This document shows, piece by piece, positions 63,501 through 64,000 of a DNA stretch of 64,000 nt. Position numbers and translations under genes: made by a program. Each line of letters starts with the position of its first letter. Position 1 is the first letter of the stretch. The notes beneath the pieces were generated by a model. The model was given only the letters and a program-made list of their open reading frames with translations, was not told where the DNA came from and did no database searches. The DNA lies in assembly GCA_045638525.1 (NCBI GenBank), contig JAZUBQ010000029.1, forward strand, positions 1 to 64,000. Reading direction: 5' to 3'. Source of the DNA: SIG452 sp045638525. GTDB lineage: Bacteria > Bacillota > Clostridia > UMGS1840.

Positions 63501-64000
63501 TTACTTGCACTTGCCGGGGCATTCTTTTCCGTCCCAGCAGTATGTGCATACTTTACATTTGTCTAAGCCGATGGATTCCACCATATCATCCAAACGATGA
63601 TATTTTAAGGTGGTGAAGCCCATTTCTTTCCGGATGGCTTCTACCATTTCCTGATAATTCTGATGATCGGGGTTGGTGTAGGTTTCCATTGTTTTTTCGT
63701 CCACGTTGTCGCCTTCTCTTAAAGCAATCATACGGCGGGCAATTAAATCCATATCGGAGCCGGAACGGGAGAAATTCAGATATTTACATCCGAACATAAT
63801 GGGAGGACAAGCAGGACGGATATGAACCTGTTTAGCCCCTCTTTGATACAAAAAGTCAGCAGTTTCACGAAGCTGAGTTCCGCGAACGATGGAGTCGTCA
63901 ATTAAGACCATATCTTTGTTACGGATAAGTTCCTCCACGGGAATCAGTTTCATTTTTGCGATTTTGTTACGCTCGGTCTGCACCTGCGGCATAAAGGAAC
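63501..64000 (-). CDS. purF: Amidophosphoribosyltransferase, C-terminal part
   Basis: The frame stays open to the window edge, so only the last 166 codons are seen. VLIDDSIVRGTQLRET is the PRPP-binding loop of the phosphoribosyltransferase domain, preceded by SFMPQVQTERN and followed by RPACPPIMFGCKYLNFS. The C-terminal Cys group (KCKVCTYCWDGKECPGKC) includes the C-x2-C that in Bacillus PurF holds part of the 4Fe-4S cluster, so this is the Fe-S type. It makes 5-phosphoribosylamine, the first step of purine synthesis. The stop is at 63501, in a short duplicated stretch (TTACTTGCACTT twice). Confidence 0.95.
   Translation of the reverse strand, partial: SFMPQVQTERNKIAKMKLIPVEELIRNKDMVLIDDSIVRGTQLRETADFLYQRGAKQVHIRPACPPIMFGCKYLNFSRSGSDMDLIARRMIALREGDNVDEKTMETYTNPDHQNYQEMVEAIRKEMGFTTLKYHRLDDMVESIGLDKCKVCTYCWDGKECPGKCK

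Overview
The window comes from a low-GC, endospore-forming member of the Firmicutes, most likely an uncultured gut-type clostridium. The main evidence is the dipicolinate synthase pair dpaA/dpaB, near-consensus AAAGGAGG ribosome sites, many TTG and GTG starts, textbook TTGACA-17-TATAAT promoters, a class A RNase P RNA, and the clostridial order rpoB-rpoC-ybxF-rpsL-rpsG-fusA-tuf. I see no phage, transposase, CRISPR array, tRNA or rRNA. Genus or family cannot be fixed from this stretch alone.

Layout. 1-9.4 kb: the 5' part of a secreted surface protein, glycerate kinase, an amidohydrolase, a CcdA-like membrane protein, a ferredoxin/ASKHA corrinoid-activator-type protein, a 3D/G5 cell-wall protein, and the nifS-iscU pair. 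9.5-14.3 kb: a processive-type glycosyltransferase, radA with an ECF sigma factor and its zinc anti-sigma, then two tiny Cys-rich membrane peptides. 14.4-20.1 kb: rnpB, then a leftward run of YhcH, SDR, YitT and PsiE-like genes, an FAD oxidoreductase and apgM. 20.3-28.7 kb: a PIG-V-type transferase, DUF1294, a DUF3048 lipoprotein, an alpha/beta hydrolase and a Gfo/Idh oxidoreductase (the last two share an operator-like palindrome), pyridoxal kinase facing a truncated MocR regulator, and dpaAB. 28.8-40 kb: rplS, a giant BspA-type leucine-rich-repeat protein facing a membrane-bound LuxR regulator, lacZ, and a TIM-barrel/acyl-CoA-synthetase fusion. 40.2-45.7 kb: typA-argC-argB, and a MATE exporter on the other strand. 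45.7-63 kb: a Cys-rich small protein, the leftward rpoBC/str operon, a divergent EF-G paralogue and a stalk-domain secreted protein. The window ends inside purF.

Two features cut across this layout. First, two copies of one structured RNA, each about 210 nt with its own promoter and intrinsic terminator, lie at 45975-46185 and 62860-63068. They share a closing stem, a long-range pairing and a terminator, with base changes that keep the pairing. I do not recognise the family. Second, a 26-bp interrupted palindrome covers the -35 box of two promoters with identical geometry, at the hydrolase and the Gfo/Idh gene. This suggests one regulator controls a small sugar-related regulon.

Other points worth attention are the three Cys-rich mini-proteins, the gene fusion beside lacZ, altered active-site motifs in LacZ and in the EF-G paralogue, the C-terminally truncated MocR regulator, and dispersed palindromic repeats near both RNA copies. 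Most genes were identified from motifs and family resemblance read by eye, with no database search.
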